DNA of 10,637 nucleotides from Chitinophagaceae bacterium (GTDB lineage Bacteria; Bacteroidota; Bacteroidia; Chitinophagales; Chitinophagaceae), in NCBI GenBank assembly GCA_017882205.1, contig JADGPY010000240.1, positions 1 through 10,637 of the forward strand, read 5' to 3'. Positions 7,570 through 10,637 of the stretch are shown here, one piece after another; the stretch's first letter is position 1, and each line of letters opens with the position of its first letter. A model generated the notes under the pieces. That model had not been told where the DNA came from. It was given only the letters and a program-made list of their open reading frames with translations, and made no database searches. The translations under genes were made by a program, and so were the position numbers.

Positions 7570-8310
7570 TCAATCATTGTGCAATGTAACGCGTTTAAGT
7601 TCCTTATGTAATACTTTCAATACAAACAATTCTGCTACCACCATTCCAACAGGAGGAGCAATATAATACAACCAAAAACTATTCCATTGATTAGCTACTA
7701 TCGCTGATGCAAACGTTCGCGCCGGATTCATGCTCATCCCGCTATAGGGTGCTTCAAAAGTTATGAATATCGCAATTAATGCAGCTACAAAATAGGCAGT
7801 GTATCTGCTTAGTTTCTTCGTTGAATTGCTGTAAAGAACGGCCGTCATTAAAAGGAAAGAGATAATAAACTCAAGGATAAGCGCAACAAAAATTCCCGCA
7901 TCAGAAGGTTTTGTAACTATATAGTTTATGGCAGGATGAGCAACAAGATGTGGCATTATTAAATAGATTAGGGACATGCCCATACTGCCACCTATAAATT
8001 GAAAAACAACATACCACAGGGCATCTGTGCTCCCTATATTTCCAAGCCTGTATTGTATCAGTGTTACAGATGGATTAATATGTGCACCAGACCTTTTACC
8101 AAATGATGAATTGAGAATATAAAGTGCAGTGAGGCCCATAAAAAATCCAATAATGGATCTTCTGATAATTGCAGAATGGATATGTTCACGAATGAAAAGA
8201 TCGGGATGATCAATTAAAACATCAAAGAATGTCGCCGAAAACATAAAAATACCCAGGCCTAATGCTTCACAACAATAAAGAATGAGTTTGTTTTTCAAAA
8301 GACTATTCAT
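7570..8310 (-). CDS. MIP family channel (aquaporin/glycerol-facilitator type)
   Basis: A 246-residue inner-membrane channel with six predicted helices and the two half-helix loops of the major intrinsic protein family. The first loop reads AHINPSVTL, so the usual NPA is NPS at 79-81. The second loop is the canonical NPAR at 195-198. E16 in the first helix and E147 in the fourth match conserved MIP glutamates. Aligned by eye to E. coli AqpZ, the selectivity-filter positions would be M58, I183, M192 and R198, fitting neither AqpZ (F/H/T/R) nor GlpF (W/G/F/R). The conducted solute may therefore be a small neutral polyol or another uncharged molecule rather than water alone; this is inference. 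It sits between the GMC and SDR genes with gaps of 13 and 19 bp, suggesting a role in moving a substrate or product of these enzymes. Confidence 0.93.
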   Translation of the reverse strand: MNSLLKNKLILYCCEALGLGIFMFSATFFDVLIDHPDLFIREHIHSAIIRRSIIGFFMGLTALYILNSSFGKRSGAHINPSVTLIQYRLGNIGSTDALWYVVFQFIGGSMGMSLIYLIMPHLVAHPAINYIVTKPSDAGIFVALILEFIISFLLMTAVLYSNSTKKLSRYTAYFVAALIAIFITFEAPYSGMSMNPARTFASAIVANQWNSFWLYYIAPPVGMVVAELFVLKVLHKELKRVTLHND

Positions 8311-8323
8311 TTCATGCTGAGGA

Positions 8324-9859
8324 TCATTTCATAATACTCAATAAATGATCTCCAACTCGTAAAGCATTTGCAATAATAGTCAACGAAGGATTCACAGCCC
8401 CACTTGATGGAAAAAAACTTCCATCCACAACGTATAAATTATTAATCTCATGTGCCTTGCAGTTTATATCCAACACAGAAGTATTCTCATTGTTTCCAAA
8501 TCTTGCAGTACCACATTGGTGGCCTACAGCAGCTAAAGGAATATTTTTTGTGAAATACAAACTATGAGGTAAGAAGCTGTATCCGGAATCAATCCTGTAT
8601 AATATCTTTTTTAGTTTATCTACCAGTCTCTCAAATCCCTCCAAATTATTTTCTTTGTACTCAAGATGAATTTTCCCATCTATAACGCTTACTCTATTAT
8701 CCGGATCGGCAAGGTCCTCCCCTGTCATCCACCAATCAATGGAATGTGTTACCATCTCTCCTAAAACAAAACCAGGTGTAATAAAGGGCGCATCTGCAGA
8801 GATCATTTCCTTATTAGATTTTCCAAGCAACTGGATATGGCCCATGGGGAATTTGAATTCCTCGTCTCCCCAATAATAATCATTTATTGCCAACGTTTTT
8901 TGAAACACCGTAGGATTTGGCTTTGTTGAGATCCCAATCATAGCCATGCTATTATGCTTCATGAAGTTTCTTCCAACCTGGGAGCTCTTGTTTGCCATGC
9001 CATTGGGATGAGCATCATTTGCACTATTTAATAAAACAACAGCCGAATTGATCGCTCCTGCAGATAAAATAAATATATCTGCAGTGAATTGATTTAGCTC
9101 AGTTACAATTTCCACATCAACACTCAGTATTTCATTGCCGGAAACATTGGTATTTAATCTAATAACTTTTGCATTTGTAAGCAATGTTACATTTTCAAAC
9201 GCTGTGGAAGGCCGTACACAATTAATATCCGCATCACTTTTTGCATGAAGGAGGCAGGGAAAACCATCACAGGTATTGCAACGGATACAAGCCGACTTGA
9301 TCGCATCACTTTCATTTAACTTAACTCCTAAAGGAATATAAAAAGGATTCACCCCTTCCTTTACCAGGTCATCATGCAATTCCTGAATCCTCGGCTCATG
9401 GCTAACTTCCTTGTATGGATATTCTTCTGAGCGATAAGGATCTGTTGGATCCAAACCCATTTTTCCATGTACCTGGAATAATTTTTCTGCTTCTGTGTAG
9501 TAAGGCTCAAAGTCTTTATACTTTAAAGGCCATTCCCTGGATATCCCACCAGCATGTTGAATCTCTTCAAAATCCTTTTCTCGTAACCTAAGAAGGGCCG
9601 CACCATATACTTTGGTATTTCCACCAACCCAATAGCCCGTGCCAGGGTGGAGATCTTCGTCTCCATTAGTTTTCCAGACTTCCTTAGTATGATAGCGTTC
9701 TTTTCGAAAAACTTCTTCAGTATCCCAGTTTTCTTTTTCCTGGGGCATGAAGGTTCCACGTTCCAATACAAGGATCTTTTTGCCTGAATCTTTTAGTTTG
9801 TGTAAAATAGTTCCACCTCCTGCACCAGTTCCAATGATGATAATATCGTAGTGTGACAA
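8324..9859 (-). CDS. GMC family FAD-dependent oxidoreductase (TTG start)
   Basis: A 511-residue glucose-methanol-choline oxidoreductase. The FAD-binding motif GTGAGG is at 10-15, with E33 ending the second strand. The second half holds the substrate domain, with H447 (GHQCGTARFG) and N490 (VNPSLT) as the likely catalytic pair, and a VDGSFFPSSG segment at 478-487. A cysteine-rich motif C191-x2-C194-x2-C197-x4-C202 is followed by C214. The start is TTG at 9857-9859: the in-frame upstream codons ATA ATA GCA AGA ATA GAA reach a stop without an ATG, and the Rossmann motif begins at once. Such enzymes oxidise sugars, polyols or other alcohols and pass electrons to O2 or an acceptor. No Tat or Sec signal is visible, so it is probably cytoplasmic. 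The exact substrate is unknown. Confidence 0.93.
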   Translation of the reverse strand: MSHYDIIIIGTGAGGGTILHKLKDSGKKILVLERGTFMPQEKENWDTEEVFRKERYHTKEVWKTNGDEDLHPGTGYWVGGNTKVYGAALLRLREKDFEEIQHAGGISREWPLKYKDFEPYYTEAEKLFQVHGKMGLDPTDPYRSEEYPYKEVSHEPRIQELHDDLVKEGVNPFYIPLGVKLNESDAIKSACIRCNTCDGFPCLLHAKSDADINCVRPSTAFENVTLLTNAKVIRLNTNVSGNEILSVDVEIVTELNQFTADIFILSAGAINSAVVLLNSANDAHPNGMANKSSQVGRNFMKHNSMAMIGISTKPNPTVFQKTLAINDYYWGDEEFKFPMGHIQLLGKSNKEMISADAPFITPGFVLGEMVTHSIDWWMTGEDLADPDNRVSVIDGKIHLEYKENNLEGFERLVDKLKKILYRIDSGYSFLPHSLYFTKNIPLAAVGHQCGTARFGNNENTSVLDINCKAHEINNLYVVDGSFFPSSGAVNPSLTIIANALRVGDHLLSIMK

Positions 9860-9873
9860 TTCTATTCTTGCTA

Positions 9874-10071
9874 TTATTTAAAATAAGATTGAGGAATCGT
9901 CTTCCACAAATCATGCGAAAGGTGGCCATTAAGAAGTTCATATACCAGGTAAAAAGGCCAAAGAATATAGTGGATAATTAATAATATAATTGAATGATTA
10001 TAATACCAACTAATCATCAATGTATATATTCCTAAAATAAAATAAATTATGCTGGTATCGCGCTTGTTCAT
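9874..10071 (-). CDS. small two-helix membrane protein of unknown function
   Basis: I do not recognise this 65-residue protein. After a basic start (MNKRD) come two hydrophobic segments, about residues 8-23 and 27-46, separated by YYNHS. A polar amphipathic tail ends in PQSYFK. It is the first gene of the five-gene leftward operon, and its TAA stop, directly followed by TAG, lies 14 bp before the GMC start. Position and hydrophobicity support a real gene even though it is short. It could be a membrane partner or assembly factor for the GMC oxidoreductase, but there is no motif to show this. Confidence 0.72.
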   Translation of the reverse strand: MNKRDTSIIYFILGIYTLMISWYYNHSIILLIIHYILWPFYLVYELLNGHLSHDLWKTIPQSYFK

Positions 10072-10084
10072 ATTTTGTTATTTA

Positions 10085-10096
10085 TTTATAAAAGTA
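10085..10096 (-). promoter_or_regulatory. possible -7-like box of the five-gene operon
   Basis: The minus strand reads TACTTTTATAAA, containing TACTTTTA (10096 down to 10089), a 7-of-8 match to TAnnTTTG. The same 12-mer precedes the DUF1800 gene at 3202-3213. It lies 17 bp upstream of the ATG at 10071. No clear -33 element is visible, so confidence is low. Confidence 0.28.
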
Positions 10097-10138
10097 TCGA
10101 ATTTATTGTAACCACTTCCCTTAAATTTTTAGTTACCC

Positions 10139-10191
10139 GAAGCTAGTTGAAGCTACCGAATCGGCACATAGGTAGGCACAAATGGGCATAT
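10139..10191. promoter_or_regulatory. cluster of short repeats in the divergent promoter region, possible operator
   Basis: GAAGCTA occurs twice, at 10139-10145 and 10149-10155, exactly 10 bp apart. GGCACATA (10163), GGCACAAA (10175) and GGCATAT (10185) follow at 12- and 10-bp spacing. CTACC (10153-10157) and GGTAG (10171-10175) form an inverted pair. Repeats spaced at about one helical turn immediately upstream of a promoter often bind a regulator. Here they could control the rightward 2Fe-2S gene and the leftward operon together. This is inference from pattern only. Confidence 0.35.
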
Positions 10192-10193
10192 AG

Positions 10194-10225
10194 TTTGTGG
10201 AATTAAATTTTCAGTATTATCTTTC
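10194..10225 (+). promoter_or_regulatory. putative promoter of the PaoA-like gene
   Basis: TTTG at 10194-10197 is followed after 20 bases by TATCTTTC at 10218-10225. This matches the Bacteroidota -33 TTTG and, at 7 of 8 positions, the -7 TAnnTTTG element, at an expected spacing. The leader to the ATG at 10258 would be about 25 bases. This is the best promoter candidate in the window. Confidence 0.5.
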
Positions 10226-10257
10226 ATGTAGCAATATCAACATTCTAAATTTAAAGA

Positions 10258-10637
10258 ATGAAAAAAGTGAATGATCCAAACGAGGAGCAATCATTGTTTG
10301 AAAGCAGCCGTCGGGAATTTTTGCAACAGGTAACTATGGCAGGAACCGGGCTGGCTATTACCCCTCTGCTTAAGCAAACAACCATCTCCCAGGCGCAAAA
10401 GATCTTTAATTCCGGTGAAACGAATGTTGTCACAGTCACCATAATAATAAATGGGAAAAAGAAAATTTTACATCTCGACGCCCGTGTCACCCTCCTGGAT
10501 GCCTTGCGAGAAAATCTCTCCTTAACAGGAAGTAAAAAAGGTTGCGATAGGGGCCAATGTGGAGCATGCACTGTTTTAATAAATGGCCGACGGATAAATG
10601 CCTGCCTCACTCTTGCTGTTATGTGCAATAACAAAGA
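10258..10637 (+). CDS. paoA: PaoA/YagT-like 2Fe-2S subunit of a molybdenum hydroxylase (partial)
   Basis: The gene is cut by the right edge; 126 codons are visible. The N-terminus carries a twin-arginine signal (SRREFLQQ, residues 17-24, then a Gly/Ala/Leu-rich stretch), so the protein should be folded and exported by Tat. A plant-type ferredoxin domain starts near residue 56 with C96, C101, C104 and C116 in the order GCDRGQCGAC...NAC, binding a 2Fe-2S cluster. The surrounding LRENLSLTGSKKGCD and NACLTLAVM segments are very like E. coli PaoA (YagT), the iron-sulfur subunit of the periplasmic aldehyde oxidase PaoABC. The second, all-alpha 2Fe-2S domain and probably the FAD and molybdopterin subunits should lie to the right. 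It is transcribed divergently from the GMC operon. The family call is firm; orthology to PaoA in the strict sense is unproven. Confidence 0.92.
   Translation, partial: MKKVNDPNEEQSLFESSRREFLQQVTMAGTGLAITPLLKQTTISQAQKIFNSGETNVVTVTIIINGKKKILHLDARVTLLDALRENLSLTGSKKGCDRGQCGACTVLINGRRINACLTLAVMCNNK

Noticed and set aside
10251..10634. 127-residue minus-strand reading frame over the right edge
   Set aside because: It is antisense to the PaoA-like gene, whose Tat signal and 2Fe-2S motif make the plus-strand frame certain; the minus-strand product is Arg/Ser/Phe-rich with no recognisable motif.
1..10637. CRISPR array, mobile element, tRNA or defence-system genes
   Set aside because: No regularly spaced long repeats, terminal inverted repeats, transposase or integrase motifs, cloverleaf-like sequences or defence-type domains were found on either strand by reading.

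Overview
The window looks like a piece of a Bacteroidota chromosome, most likely from the Chitinophagaceae or a near relative. The DNA is A+T-rich. Start codons follow A/T-rich leaders with no strong Shine-Dalgarno sequence, several intergenic regions carry boxes close to the Bacteroidota -7 element (TAnnTTTG), and the gene content (a DUF1800/DUF1501 pair, a large GH63-type glucosidase, a PaoA-like 2Fe-2S protein) fits that group. I see no tRNA, rRNA, CRISPR array, insertion sequence or integrase. The taxonomic call is inference.

Left part (1-3192, minus strand): a two-gene unit transcribed leftward. It encodes a DUF1800 protein with an N-terminal signal or anchor, followed 36 bp later by a DUF1501 protein with a twin-arginine signal. 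The DUF1501 gene runs off the left edge. The biochemical role of this pair is not established. To its right, on the plus strand, lies a gene for a small secreted protein that I do not recognise; its promoter region is shared divergently with the DUF1800 gene.

Central and right part (4129-10071, minus strand): a tight five-gene operon. In transcription order it encodes a 65-residue two-helix membrane protein, a GMC flavin oxidoreductase (TTG start), a MIP-family channel, an SDR very like glucose 1-dehydrogenase, and an 869-residue GH63-type glucosidase. Gaps are only 14, 13, 19 and 2 bp, so one transcript is likely. None of the three enzymes has a visible export signal. A working model is that a small polyol or glycoside is handled inside the cell: the GH63 enzyme releases glucose, the SDR oxidises it to gluconolactone, the GMC enzyme oxidises a further alcohol group, and the MIP channel passes a small neutral solute.

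Right edge (10258-10637, plus strand): the divergent start of a twin-arginine-exported 2Fe-2S subunit of a molybdenum hydroxylase of the PaoA/YagT type, cut by the window end. The 186-bp divergent region holds a plausible promoter for this gene and a set of short direct repeats that could be an operator controlling both directions.

The most interesting item is the redox and glycosidase operon facing the exported molybdenum oxidoreductase. No clearly novel defence or mobile system is visible.
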